Below are positions 25,381 to 33,366 of a stretch of 64,000 nt of DNA, piece after piece. The position numbers and the translations under genes are program-made. The DNA is from an uncultured Oscillospiraceae bacterium (lineage in GTDB: Bacteria > Bacillota > Clostridia > Oscillospirales > Oscillospiraceae): assembly GCA_947627285.1 (NCBI GenBank), contig CANQVL010000003.1:62001-126000 (forward strand). Reading direction: 5' to 3'. Position 1 is the first letter of the stretch. Every line of letters begins with the position of its first letter. The notes beneath the pieces were generated by a model, which ran no database searches, was not told the origin of the DNA, and worked only from the letters and a program-made list of their open reading frames with translations.

Positions 25381-26423
25381 TCCTCGCCGCCGTCCTCAGG
25401 GGTATCTTCATTCCTGTTAGTGGATTTTGACGGCTTTTTGTGACCGGACAGGGGAGAGAGCATGGCGGCTTCGCGCAGGCCCTCGTTTTCCACATGGGTG
25501 TAGATCTCCGTGGTGTTCAGGTGCTCATGGCCCAGAAGCTCCTGGAGCGTGCGGACATCAACGCCGGAGTGGAGCATGAGCGTCGCCGCCGTGTGGCGGA
25601 GCTTGTGGGCTGAGTATTTCGTCTCGTCGATCCCGGCCTCTCCCAGGTGCTTCTTCACCAGCGCATGGACGGTGGACTTTGATATCCTCTCTCTGCGCGA
25701 GGAGAGGAAAAGAGCGTTTTTATTTAGGGGCGCAACGGTTTTGCGCACCTGGAGATAGTCGTTTATCGCCTCGGCGACGGCGTCGTTGATGTATACCACA
25801 CGCTCCTTGTTGCCCTTGCCCAGCACCCTCAGATGGTCGGCGCGCACATCGCTGAGATTTAGCCCCACAAGCTCCGAAATACGAAGCCCGCAGTTGAGGA
25901 AGATCGTCAGGATACAGTAATCTCTCTCCCTGTTTTTTCCGTCAACACTGTCCAGGAGCCGCTCGGACTCGGAAAGGCTCAGATACCTGGGCAGGGATTT
26001 CATGATTTTCGGCGAGTCCAGGTCCTGTATTGGATTTGACTCAATTTGATGTGTCTTCAGCGTGAGATATTTATAAAAGGAGCGTATGGTAGATACCTTG
26101 CGCGCCCGGGAAGCGGAGCTTAGCCCAAACTCCGGGTCGCTGGCGTTCCGATTTTTCACCCGTTCCCGGGACATATAGCCCAGATAGTCGTAGACGTCGG
26201 ATAAGTTAACCGACTTTACAAATTCCAGGTCCACATCGGCTATGGAGATACTGTCAAGGGGAGTGTCTCTGGGCAAGCTGTTTTTTATAAGCTTCATGTA
26301 CCTGAAAAAGGTCCGCAGGTCAAGATAGTATTCGTCCACGGTTTTGCGTGAATGTCCGACGATATTCTCGTGGTAATTGAGAAAGCTCCTGATGATCTCA
26401 GGCGCCTCGGTCCGGTAGTCCAT
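25377..26423 (-). CDS. XerC/XerD-type tyrosine recombinase
   Basis: 348 residues from ATG 26423, which has the SD AAGGAG 8 nt upstream; the open frame continues to 26636 but would run through the promoter. N-terminal SAM-like domain (SFLNYHENIVGHSRKTVDEYYLDLRTFFRYM), and catalytic residues in CGLRISELVGL (Arg), HKLRHTAATLML (HxxR), LGHEHLNTTEIYTHV (His, Tyr). Longer than classical XerC (about 300) through an extended core-binding domain and a charged C-terminal tail, a form common in Clostridia. With xerD in the window, this may be the XerC partner. Confidence 0.85.
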   Translation of the reverse strand: MDYRTEAPEIIRSFLNYHENIVGHSRKTVDEYYLDLRTFFRYMKLIKNSLPRDTPLDSISIADVDLEFVKSVNLSDVYDYLGYMSRERVKNRNASDPEFGLSSASRARKVSTIRSFYKYLTLKTHQIESNPIQDLDSPKIMKSLPRYLSLSESERLLDSVDGKNRERDYCILTIFLNCGLRISELVGLNLSDVRADHLRVLGKGNKERVVYINDAVAEAINDYLQVRKTVAPLNKNALFLSSRRERISKSTVHALVKKHLGEAGIDETKYSAHKLRHTAATLMLHSGVDVRTLQELLGHEHLNTTEIYTHVENEGLREAAMLSPLSGHKKPSKSTNRNEDTPEDGGEE

Positions 26424-26472
26424 TTTATGATCTCCTTTGTAAGCCGGGGAAGTGGCTGAAAGCCCAAAAACC

Positions 26473-26535
26473 ATTATATCACACCGCTCCGGAAAAGTCC
26501 ACACATAATTGAACAAAATAAAAATTTTGTTCAAT
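26473..26535 (-). promoter_or_regulatory. radA-recombinase intergenic palindrome and promoter
   Basis: A perfect inverted repeat, ATTGAACAAAAT (26508-26519) and ATTTTGTTCAAT (26524-26535), lies between radA and the recombinase gene; a TATAAT on the minus strand at 26473-26478 follows it. The AT-rich stem could end radA transcription or act as an operator; the -35 (TGGACT, 26496-26501) is weak. Confidence 0.55.
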
Positions 26536-26584
26536 GTGGGGGAGGGAAAAACGAGTGGAAAAGGCCATATTCGTTTTTTGGACC

Positions 26585-27952
26585 CTATTTTGCCAGGATG
26601 AGCTCCATGGCGTCTCTTATGCTTGACGCCTCCCAAAGCCTGAGACCCGCGGGCGCGGTGAGCTTTCCCTTGTGCTGTTTCGGTATGATTGCGCTTTTGA
26701 AGCCGTGGCGGGAAATTTCTGAAAGCCTCTGTTCAAGCTGTGTAACCTGGCGCAGCTCACCGGTCAAGCCGACCTCGCCGATCGCCACTAAATCGTCAGG
26801 TATCGGTATGTCCCGATAGCTTGACGCCATTGCCAGCGTTGCCGCCAGATCCGCCGCCGGCTCATTTATGTAAAGTCCGCCTATCACGTTCACATAGCTG
26901 TCGGCTCCGCCGACTCTCAGCCCGCCGCGCTTTTCCAGAACGGCCATCAAGAGCATCGCCCGGTTGTAGTCAAGCCCGTTTGACGTGCGCCTCGGGACGT
27001 TGAAGCTGGACGGCGTCAAAAGCGCCTGGATCTCCGCCAGAACCGGTCTGGAGCCCTCCATGATACAGGCAACGCACGTGCCCGGCGTATTTTTGGGCCT
27101 TCCGGAGAGTAGCAGCTCCGAGGGATTCGGCACCTCCACAAGCCCGCGCTGAGCCATCTCAAATACGCCGATCTCATTGGTTGAGCCAAATCTGTTTTTC
27201 GCGGCACGCAATATACGGTAGTTGGCTGACTGCTCACCCTCAAAATACAGTACACAGTCCACCATATGCTCCAATACCTTGGGTCCCGCGATGGCGCCCT
27301 CCTTGTTGACGTGGCCTATCACAAATACGGTAATCCCGGAGCTTTTGGCAAGCTGCATGAGCGTCATGGTGCAATCCTTGACCTGTCCCACGCTTCCGGG
27401 AGCGCTTGTGAGGTCGGGCGAATACAATGTCTGGATGGAGTCGATTATCAGGATCTCCGGCGCTGATTCGTCCACCGCCTCAAGAATATCGGTGATATTT
27501 GTCTCGGACAGCACCAGCAAATTCGGGCTGTTCACGCCCAGCCGCTGCGCGCGCATTTTAAGTTGACGCTCCGATTCCTCGCCGGTCACATATAAAATGC
27601 GGTATCTTTCGCCGATATGCTGGCAGATCTGAAGCAAAAGCGTGGATTTTCCTATACCCGGCGCGCCGCCAACAAGCACAAGCGAGCCCCTGACGCCCCC
27701 ACCGCCGAGCACCCTGTCCAGCTCGCCGAGCCCGGTGTCAAACCGAAGCTCCTCAGTGACATCCACCTCCTTCAGCGTCACTGGGGCCTTTTTCGGCAGT
27801 CTCCCGGAGCTTACGGTGGGCTTTCGGCTGTCCTTCTTTTCCACCGCCTGCTCAACAAGAGAGTTCCACGCCCCGCATGCGGCGCACTGTCCGCTCCACT
27901 TGGGAAACTCGTTTCCGCACTCGGTACAGAAATAGGTGGTTTTAGCCTTCAT
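26585..27952 (-). CDS. radA: DNA repair protein RadA
   Basis: 455 residues. RecA-like ATPase that promotes branch migration in recombination and repair. Domains: N-terminal zinc finger (CTECG...CAACG), Walker A GGAPGIGKST, Walker B ILIIDSIQT, the RadA-specific KNRFG motif, and a C-terminal Lon-protease-like domain. SD GGAGG lies 12 nt from the ATG. Its upstream region (27969-28102) consists almost wholly of XerD half-site-like repeats. Confidence 0.96.
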   Translation of the reverse strand: MKAKTTYFCTECGNEFPKWSGQCAACGAWNSLVEQAVEKKDSRKPTVSSGRLPKKAPVTLKEVDVTEELRFDTGLGELDRVLGGGGVRGSLVLVGGAPGIGKSTLLLQICQHIGERYRILYVTGEESERQLKMRAQRLGVNSPNLLVLSETNITDILEAVDESAPEILIIDSIQTLYSPDLTSAPGSVGQVKDCTMTLMQLAKSSGITVFVIGHVNKEGAIAGPKVLEHMVDCVLYFEGEQSANYRILRAAKNRFGSTNEIGVFEMAQRGLVEVPNPSELLLSGRPKNTPGTCVACIMEGSRPVLAEIQALLTPSSFNVPRRTSNGLDYNRAMLLMAVLEKRGGLRVGGADSYVNVIGGLYINEPAADLAATLAMASSYRDIPIPDDLVAIGEVGLTGELRQVTQLEQRLSEISRHGFKSAIIPKQHKGKLTAPAGLRLWEASSIRDAMELILAK

Positions 27953-27968
27953 TCTTTAGTGCCTCCAG

Positions 27969-28102
27969 TTATGTAAACTTGTATATTATGTAAATTCATA
28001 AGATTATGTAAACTTTATGATATTACGTAAACCAAACCGTTATGTAAACTTATGTATAATGTTATGTTAACTTATCGTGAAATCCAAAGATTATGTTAAC
28101 TT
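27969..28102 (+). repeat. Tandem array of seven XerD half-site-like repeats
   Basis: 11-mers on the + strand begin at 27969 TTATGTAAACT, 27986 TTATGTAAATT, 28004 TTATGTAAACT, 28023 TTACGTAAACC, 28040 TTATGTAAACT, 28062 TTATGTTAACT and 28091 TTATGTTAACT. Start-to-start spacings are 17, 18, 19, 17, 22 and 29 bp. TTATGTAAACT is the XerD-binding arm of Firmicutes dif. The first two copies are separated by exactly 6 bp (TGTATA), the length of a dif centre, but lie in direct rather than inverted order. The array fills the gap between the cwlD stop and the radA start; the last copy overlaps the cwlD stop codon. Confidence 0.9.
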
Positions 28103-28806
28103 ATACTTTCAAGGTATCCTCCGACGATCATCGCCGCCAGCTTGAGCTGATACCTTGGGTCCTCAAGCCTTTTTGCCTCCACCGCGTTGGATACAAATCC
28201 GCACTCCACAAGTACCGCGGGGCATGTGACATGGTTCATTATATAGATGCCCTCCCCTATCAGCGCGGCGTTTCTTTTGTCCTCCCCTGCCGCCTGACGC
28301 AGAAGCCCCTGAAGGCTCTCCGCAAGCTCCCGGCTGCCCGGGGTTGGAGCGTACAGCACCTGACAGCCGTGGGGTCCGGCGGTGGTATATTTATTCTGGT
28401 GGATGCTTATGAGCACCGCGTTTTCCGTGGAATTAATGAACTGCGTCCTGTTCTTTGTGTCCCAGACCTTTTTTGCGCGTATGGTAGACGCGTCCTCGGG
28501 ATATTGAAGCTCCTCGCTGTCCCTTGTCATCTCCGCCGTGACTCCGAACAGCGCCGCCAGCGTCCGGCACCTTTCGGCGATCTCCATATTTATGGCGCTT
28601 TCGCTTGTACCGGTGACAGATACGGCTCCGCCGTCCGCCCCGCCGTGTCCGGGGTCAAGGACAAGCGTCGCTATGTTCCTGCCCGGTACGCGCACCCTCG
28701 CCGCCGTTCCGGGGCGCAGGCTAAGACAAATATTCACCGCCGCTCCAGCCACAAGACAAACCGCGGCGGCGGCACAGACGAGGCGTATGGCAAAGGCTTT
28801 ATTCAT
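28096..28806 (-). CDS. cwlD: N-acetylmuramoyl-L-alanine amidase, CwlD-like
   Basis: 236 residues: an N-terminal membrane helix or signal (residues ~8-28) and an Amidase_3 domain with zinc ligands in LVLDPGHGGADGG (His), ESAINMEIAERC (Glu) and SIHQN (His), and catalytic Glu in VLVECGFVSN. CwlD cleaves the amide bond of cortex peptidoglycan to begin muramic-delta-lactam formation in spores. The 236-residue length matches CwlD of B. subtilis (about 237). Confidence 0.85.
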   Translation of the reverse strand: MNKAFAIRLVCAAAAVCLVAGAAVNICLSLRPGTAARVRVPGRNIATLVLDPGHGGADGGAVSVTGTSESAINMEIAERCRTLAALFGVTAEMTRDSEELQYPEDASTIRAKKVWDTKNRTQFINSTENAVLISIHQNKYTTAGPHGCQVLYAPTPGSRELAESLQGLLRQAAGEDKRNAALIGEGIYIMNHVTCPAVLVECGFVSNAVEAKRLEDPRYQLKLAAMIVGGYLESIS

Positions 28807-28934
28807 GCTTTCAGCTCCCCTTTCACGCTTCCAGAGTATTCGTCAAAAGGGCGCTCTATACTGATTATAACACAGACTTTGAAAAAATCACTAATTTTTA
28901 TTTATTTCAGCCTGATTTTCATTGATTCTGAATG

Positions 28935-28963
28935 TTTACAATTGTGCCGGTTTTTACTAAAAT
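28935..28963 (+). promoter_or_regulatory. Promoter of the Mrp/Mbh-like operon
   Basis: TTTACA (28935-28940), 17-bp spacer, TAAAAT (28958-28963). SD GGGAGG (28979-28984) before ATG 28992. No other feature seen in the 185-bp gap from the cwlD start (28806). Confidence 0.7.
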
Positions 28964-28991
28964 ATCACTGTATACATTGGGAGGCGAGTAG

Positions 28992-29453
28992 ATGTTTATC
29001 TTGTTTTTCGCGGTTTGGGTCCTTTTGAACGGGAAGCTCAACTGGGAGGTGGCGATATTCGGGGCGGTGATCTCCGCTCTGCTCTACCTTTTCTGCTGCC
29101 GCTTCATGCACTACAGCCCAAAGCGCGACCTATATAATTTCAAGCGGCTCCCAAAGCTCTTTGCTTTCTTCCTGACGGTCGTAGGCGAGATATTCCGCTC
29201 CGCCTTCGCCCTTCTCCCTTACGTCTACTCGCGCAGGGAGCCTGACCCAGTTGTAGCCAGGTTCAAAACTGAGAGGGTAAGGACCGAGACGGGCAGGGTG
29301 CTTTTGGCAAACGCCATCACCATGACTCCGGGCACCATAACCGGAAGCCTCAAGGACGGGGAATACCTGGTCCACTGCCTGGACAGGAGCATGGCGGAGG
29401 GGCTCGACGAAAGCGTTTTTGTGGAAAAGCTTGAAAGATGGGAGGAAGGCTGA
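28992..29453 (+). CDS. mrpE: Mrp-type antiporter subunit E (MnhE)
   Basis: 153 residues with two N-terminal hydrophobic helices and a C-terminal MnhE domain (TGRVLLANAITMTPGTITGSLKDGEYLVHCLD), the family hallmark. Subunit E is needed for assembly of Mrp Na+(K+)/H+ antiporters and has counterparts (MbhA) in membrane-bound hydrogenases. First gene of a tightly packed operon; its stop overlaps the next start (TGATG). Confidence 0.92.
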   Translation: MFILFFAVWVLLNGKLNWEVAIFGAVISALLYLFCCRFMHYSPKRDLYNFKRLPKLFAFFLTVVGEIFRSAFALLPYVYSRREPDPVVARFKTERVRTETGRVLLANAITMTPGTITGSLKDGEYLVHCLDRSMAEGLDESVFVEKLERWEEG

Positions 29454-29836
29454 TGGACCCTTTGACAGCTTTGGCGCCCAGGGTGCTCACCGGCGCCATG
29501 GTGGTGCTTGCCGCCTGCGCACTTGTTATGCTGTTCCGAACCTTCGTGGGACCGCGTATGTCCGACAGAATAGTTGGTGTTAACATGGTCGGCACGCAGT
29601 CCATATGCCTCATCGCGTGCCTTGTGCTGAGGCTTCGCGAGGATTGGCTTGTGGACATCGCCATAGTCTACGCCATGTTCTCGTTTTTGGCGGTGGCGGT
29701 GCTTACAAAGATGGACATAGGAGTTTACAGGCAGTGGCGCGCAGACCAGCTAAAGAGCCGCAGGCGCAGCCGGGAGAACAGCGAGGCCGTCCGAAGCGCC
29801 CACGTCGAACGCCGCCACAGGAGGAACGGGACATGA
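29453..29836 (+). CDS. mrpF: Mrp-type antiporter subunit F (MnhF)
   Basis: 127 residues with three helices and the family core LFRTFVGPRMSDRIVGVNMVGT. The C-terminal tail is unusually long and rich in Arg and Ser. SD GGAGGAAGG supports ATG 29453. Stop overlaps mrpG (ATGA). Confidence 0.9.
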   Translation: MDPLTALAPRVLTGAMVVLAACALVMLFRTFVGPRMSDRIVGVNMVGTQSICLIACLVLRLREDWLVDIAIVYAMFSFLAVAVLTKMDIGVYRQWRADQLKSRRRSRENSEAVRSAHVERRHRRNGT

Positions 29837-30234
29837 CAATGCACTGGATAAGATTCGTACTCGGCACTCTCTGCCTCGCCTTCGGGCTTTTCTTCATCGT
29901 AAGCTCCGTGGTGGGCAATTTCAAATTCAAATTCGTGTTGAACCGTATGCACTCAGCTGCACTGGGCGACACCCTGGGGCTTTTGGGAATTGTTTTGGGC
30001 ACCTGCTTTTATCACGGATTCAACGCCACCACCGTAAAGCTCCTTGTCATCGTGGCGCTGGTGTGGATAACAAGCCCCGTGGCAAGTCACCTCATTATGC
30101 TCATGGAGCTTTCAAACGGAAAATACACCGCCGCCAACCGGGAGCCCGACGACGAGCAGGGGCTGGAGCGCAGCAGCGTGGAGATCAACCGCCACGCCCT
30201 TGAGGAGAGCAAAAAGGAGGAAGAGGGAAAATGA
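29833..30234 (+). CDS. mrpG: Mrp-type antiporter subunit G (MnhG)
   Basis: 133 residues, three helices, with the family pattern GLFFIVSSVVGNFKF...RMHSAALGDTLGLLGIVLG and SPVASHLIM. Charged C-terminal tail. Overlaps both neighbours by 4 nt. Confidence 0.9.
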   Translation: MTMHWIRFVLGTLCLAFGLFFIVSSVVGNFKFKFVLNRMHSAALGDTLGLLGIVLGTCFYHGFNATTVKLLVIVALVWITSPVASHLIMLMELSNGKYTAANREPDDEQGLERSSVEINRHALEESKKEEEGK

Positions 30235-30512
30235 CACTGCTTGAAGGCATACTTCTCGCGTTTCTTTTGATCTGCGCCATATCCGTGAGCGTCACCAGGA
30301 ACCTGCTGGCGTCCATCATTATCTTCATGTGCTTTTCGCTCATAATGTCGGTGATATGGCTGACGCTGGAGGCGCCGGACCTGTCCATAACCGAGGCCGC
30401 CGTTGGCGCCGGGGTCACAAGCCTTTTGTTCTTCGCCACTCTCAAAAAGATCCACGCGATAAAGGCGGAGGACGACAAAAAGCGGGAGGACGACAGCGGC
30501 GATGAGAAGTGA
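30231..30512 (+). CDS. DUF4040 / MbhD-like subunit (MrpA C-terminal module)
   Basis: 93 residues, two to three helices, core LLASIIIFMCFSLIMSVIWLTLEAPDLSITEAAVGAGVTSLLF. This is the DUF4040 (MbhD) module that in classical Mrp forms part of the MrpA C-terminus and relates to NuoJ. Here it is a separate gene, the arrangement seen in Mbh/Mbx complexes of anaerobes. Overlaps the next gene by 11 nt. Confidence 0.85.
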   Translation: MTLLEGILLAFLLICAISVSVTRNLLASIIIFMCFSLIMSVIWLTLEAPDLSITEAAVGAGVTSLLFFATLKKIHAIKAEDDKKREDDSGDEK

Positions 30513-31470
30513 CGGCTTCATATCAAAGCTCAAATGCTTTGTTGAAAACGGGACCTTCCGGGAGGAGAACTACACCCTCTCCCCTTCCGGCTCCCAAAAA
30601 ATAGACACCGACAACCCCGAGAACCGCTGGCTAAGCTCTGTACAGCACTCCGAAAAGCCCGTTGCCGCCCGGTTCGTCGCATGGTTTTCCCACAAGGGCG
30701 TGGAGGTGTTCAACAGCCTCTACCGGGTGGCATCGGTGCTAATATGCTTCACCCTCATCGGCGTTCTGCTGGCTGTCGTCTCCTTTCTCCCCGCCTTCGG
30801 AGGATCCGACAACCCGGCGGTGAACGAGGTGGAGGCGAGGTACGTGTCCAAGTCGATAGAGGAGACTGGCACCACCAACGCCGTGGCTGGCATGATCTCC
30901 GCCTACCGCGGCTTTGACACTCTCGGCGAGGCGCACGTACTATTTGTGGCGGCGTGCAGCGTCATCGTCCTTTTGCGGGTGGACCCCTCCGAACGCAGGC
31001 GCGGCAGGCTCATAAATCCCGACCTTGTCGGCGAGGACATGGATTTTGAGCCCAACGGCGACCTCATCCTCCGCAACGCGGCGAAGCTCCTGGTCCCCCT
31101 GGCGTTCATCTTCGGGCTCTATGTGATACTGAACGGCACCTCCTCTCCCGGAGGCGGCTTTTCCGGCGGCGCGCTGATGGGTGCCGGGCTTATACTCAGC
31201 TCAGTCGCCTTTGGCTTTAAGCGCACCGAGAGATTTTTCGGGGACGAGATGTACCACCTTATAAAAACCGTATGCCTCACCGTCTACGCCCTTTTGATGG
31301 CATACTTCATCTACATGGGCGCCAACGGGCTTTATGACCACGTCTGGCTTGGGAATCCCGGCGGGATCGTGAGCGGCGGGCTCATATTGCCGATAAACAT
31401 CGCCGTGGGCTTTGAGGTGGCGTGCACCATGTACTGCTTCTACGCTCTATTCAGGAAGGGAGGACTTTGA
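30502..31470 (+). CDS. MbhE-like plus MnhB fusion subunit
   Basis: 322 residues in three parts: a soluble N-terminus of ~70 residues without helices, an MbhE-like module (helix at ~75-100, then ETGTTNAVAGMISAYRGFDTLGEAHVLF, ~125-155), and a MnhB domain (LILRNAAKLLVPLAFIFGLYVILNGTSSPGGGFSGGALMGAG onward). In archaeal Mbh these modules are separate genes (mbhE, mbhF); in bacterial Mrp the first belongs to MrpA. The soluble N-terminal extension is not part of either that I recognise. Confidence 0.85.
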   Translation: MRSDGFISKLKCFVENGTFREENYTLSPSGSQKIDTDNPENRWLSSVQHSEKPVAARFVAWFSHKGVEVFNSLYRVASVLICFTLIGVLLAVVSFLPAFGGSDNPAVNEVEARYVSKSIEETGTTNAVAGMISAYRGFDTLGEAHVLFVAACSVIVLLRVDPSERRRGRLINPDLVGEDMDFEPNGDLILRNAAKLLVPLAFIFGLYVILNGTSSPGGGFSGGALMGAGLILSSVAFGFKRTERFFGDEMYHLIKTVCLTVYALLMAYFIYMGANGLYDHVWLGNPGGIVSGGLILPINIAVGFEVACTMYCFYALFRKGGL

Positions 31471-31471
31471 T

Positions 31472-31855
31472 ATGCCGGAGTTTTTCGGAAACCTTTTCAC
31501 AAACTACTATGAGACAGCCGCGATGATACTTTTCGGCATAGGCTTCACCACCCTCCTCATGCACCGGAACATGATAAAAAAGATTGTCGGCTTCAACTTT
31601 ATGGACTCCGCCATATATCTCTTCCTCGCCTCCAAGGGCTACATCCGAGGAAGACTCGCGCCCATAATCGTAAACGGCGACACCGACCCTTCAAAGTACG
31701 TAAACCCCATACCCACAGGTCTTGTGCTGACGGGCATAGTCGTCTCCGTATCCGTGACGGCGTTCATGCTCGCCCTCACCTGCCGCCTCTATGACAGGTT
31801 CCACACGCTGGACATCGACGAGATAACGTATCTTGCCCGAAAGGAGCGGGGCTGA
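31472..31855 (+). CDS. mrpC: Mrp-type antiporter subunit C (MnhC/NuoK-like)
   Basis: 127 residues, three helices, NuoK fold: FGIGFTTLLMHRNMIKKIVGFNFMDSAIYLF and PTGLVLTGIVVSVSVTAFMLAL. ATG 31472 has SD GGGAGG upstream. Stop overlaps the next ATG by one base. Confidence 0.9.
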   Translation: MPEFFGNLFTNYYETAAMILFGIGFTTLLMHRNMIKKIVGFNFMDSAIYLFLASKGYIRGRLAPIIVNGDTDPSKYVNPIPTGLVLTGIVVSVSVTAFMLALTCRLYDRFHTLDIDEITYLARKERG

Positions 31856-33354
31856 TGGAGCTTGTTCAGAATTTTCCGTTCATAACCATCGTTTTCAGCC
31901 TCACCTGCGGCGTGTTCTGCGCCGTGCTGAAAGGAAGGACAGCGCGGAACCTGTGCCTTGCGTGGCTTACTCTCACGACACTTATGAGCTTTTCCGTGCT
32001 TCTGTACACGCTGAGGAGCGACGGGTATTACATCTACCGCATGGGCAAGTGGAACGCCCCCTGGGGCAACGAGATACGTGTCGGCGTGCTTGAGGCGCTG
32101 ATGGCAACGGTCTTCTCCGGCGTCATGGTGCTGTCGCTTTTGGGCGGTATGCACCACATATTCGTGGACTGCGAGAGCGAGAAGACAAACCTTTATTTTA
32201 CAATGTGCTCGCTCCTTATGAGCTCCCTCTTTGCCCTCATCTACACCAACGACCTTTTCACCGCTTACGTGTTCGTGGAGATCAACACCATCGCCTCCTG
32301 CGCGCTGGTGATGCTGAAAAACTCCTCTAAGACGCTGGTGGCTACCACCCGTTACCTCATAATGAGCCTTTTGGGTTCCGGTCTTTTCCTCCTGGGCATC
32401 GTGATACTCTACGGCATCACCGGCGAGCTTTTGATGGAGAGCATAAGCGAAAGGGTCGGCGAGCTTTTCGCCTCCGGCGAATATTCCCTGCCGCTCACCG
32501 TGATAATCGGGCTTTTCTCGGTTGGGCTCGCCGTGAAAAGCGCCCTTTTCCCCTTCCACTCCTGGCTCCCCGACGCCCACGGCAGCGCCACCCCCTCCTC
32601 CAGCGCCATACTCTCCGGTCTTGTGCTGAAGGGCTACATCATCGTGCTCATAAAGATATTCTACCGTGTCTTCGGTCTGCGCGTCATCGTCTCCGAGCGG
32701 GTGAGCCAGTTCCTCTTCCTCTTTGGCGTCCTCGCCATGATATTCGGCTCTGTCGGCGCACTGCGTGAGCGGGACCTTAAGCGTATGCTTGCCTACTCCT
32801 CCGTTTCGCAGGTGGGCTACATCTACCTGGGCATAGGTCTCCACTCGCGCCTTGGCATAACAGCGGCGTGCGTCCAGATTCTTGCCCACGCCATAACTAA
32901 GCCAATGCTATTTATCTCCGCCGGCGGCTTTATGGACGTGTCAGGCGGGCACAAGAGCATGTCCGCCATCAAGGGCGCGGGGCTCCGCGACCCCCTGGGC
33001 GGCGCCGCCTTCACCGTGGGCGCCCTGTCAATGATAGGCATACCCTTTTTTGCCGGCTTTGTCACAAAGCTGGAGCTCACCCAGGCGGCGCTGGAGTCGG
33101 GCACGGCGACTATGGCGATTGCCCTTGCCGCCATCGCCGTCAGCACGCTTTTGAATGCCCTTTACTACGTCCCCATTATCTTCAACCTGTTCACCCGCCC
33201 GGAAAAAAGCGAGTATTCCGACATCCGCCTTCACTGCCGGCCGGACTACGCCATTTCCCTTGTAACCTTCATCGCGCTGAATCTGGGCTTCGGAGCCTTT
33301 TCCGACAGTCTGGTGGGCGCCGTGCGGCGTGGGCTTGAGCTTTTCGGAATGTGA
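31855..33354 (+). CDS. Antiporter-like subunit 1 (MrpD/NuoN type)
   Basis: 499 residues, about 14 helices, proton_antipo_M domain. The conserved channel residues are present: Glu142 in AYVFVEINTIASC and the helix-7 lysine in GLAVKSALFPFHSWLPDAHGSA, plus a further Lys in LSGLVLKGYIIVLI. First of four homologous subunits in a row, expected to form one ion channel of a multi-subunit membrane complex. Confidence 0.88.
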   Translation: MELVQNFPFITIVFSLTCGVFCAVLKGRTARNLCLAWLTLTTLMSFSVLLYTLRSDGYYIYRMGKWNAPWGNEIRVGVLEALMATVFSGVMVLSLLGGMHHIFVDCESEKTNLYFTMCSLLMSSLFALIYTNDLFTAYVFVEINTIASCALVMLKNSSKTLVATTRYLIMSLLGSGLFLLGIVILYGITGELLMESISERVGELFASGEYSLPLTVIIGLFSVGLAVKSALFPFHSWLPDAHGSATPSSSAILSGLVLKGYIIVLIKIFYRVFGLRVIVSERVSQFLFLFGVLAMIFGSVGALRERDLKRMLAYSSVSQVGYIYLGIGLHSRLGITAACVQILAHAITKPMLFISAGGFMDVSGGHKSMSAIKGAGLRDPLGGAAFTVGALSMIGIPFFAGFVTKLELTQAALESGTATMAIALAAIAVSTLLNALYYVPIIFNLFTRPEKSEYSDIRLHCRPDYAISLVTFIALNLGFGAFSDSLVGAVRRGLELFGM

Positions 33355-33366
33355 GGAGGCTCTTAC

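Noticed and set aside
27969-28102. CRISPR array or DnaA-box cluster
   Set aside because: The units are 11-12 bp with spacers of only 6-18 bp, so CRISPR is excluded. The core TTATGTAAACT does not match the DnaA box TTATCCACA.
27969-28102. A complete dif site inside the array
   Set aside because: No copy has a XerC-type left arm (ACTTCC...) six bp upstream in inverted order; the array holds XerD arms only.
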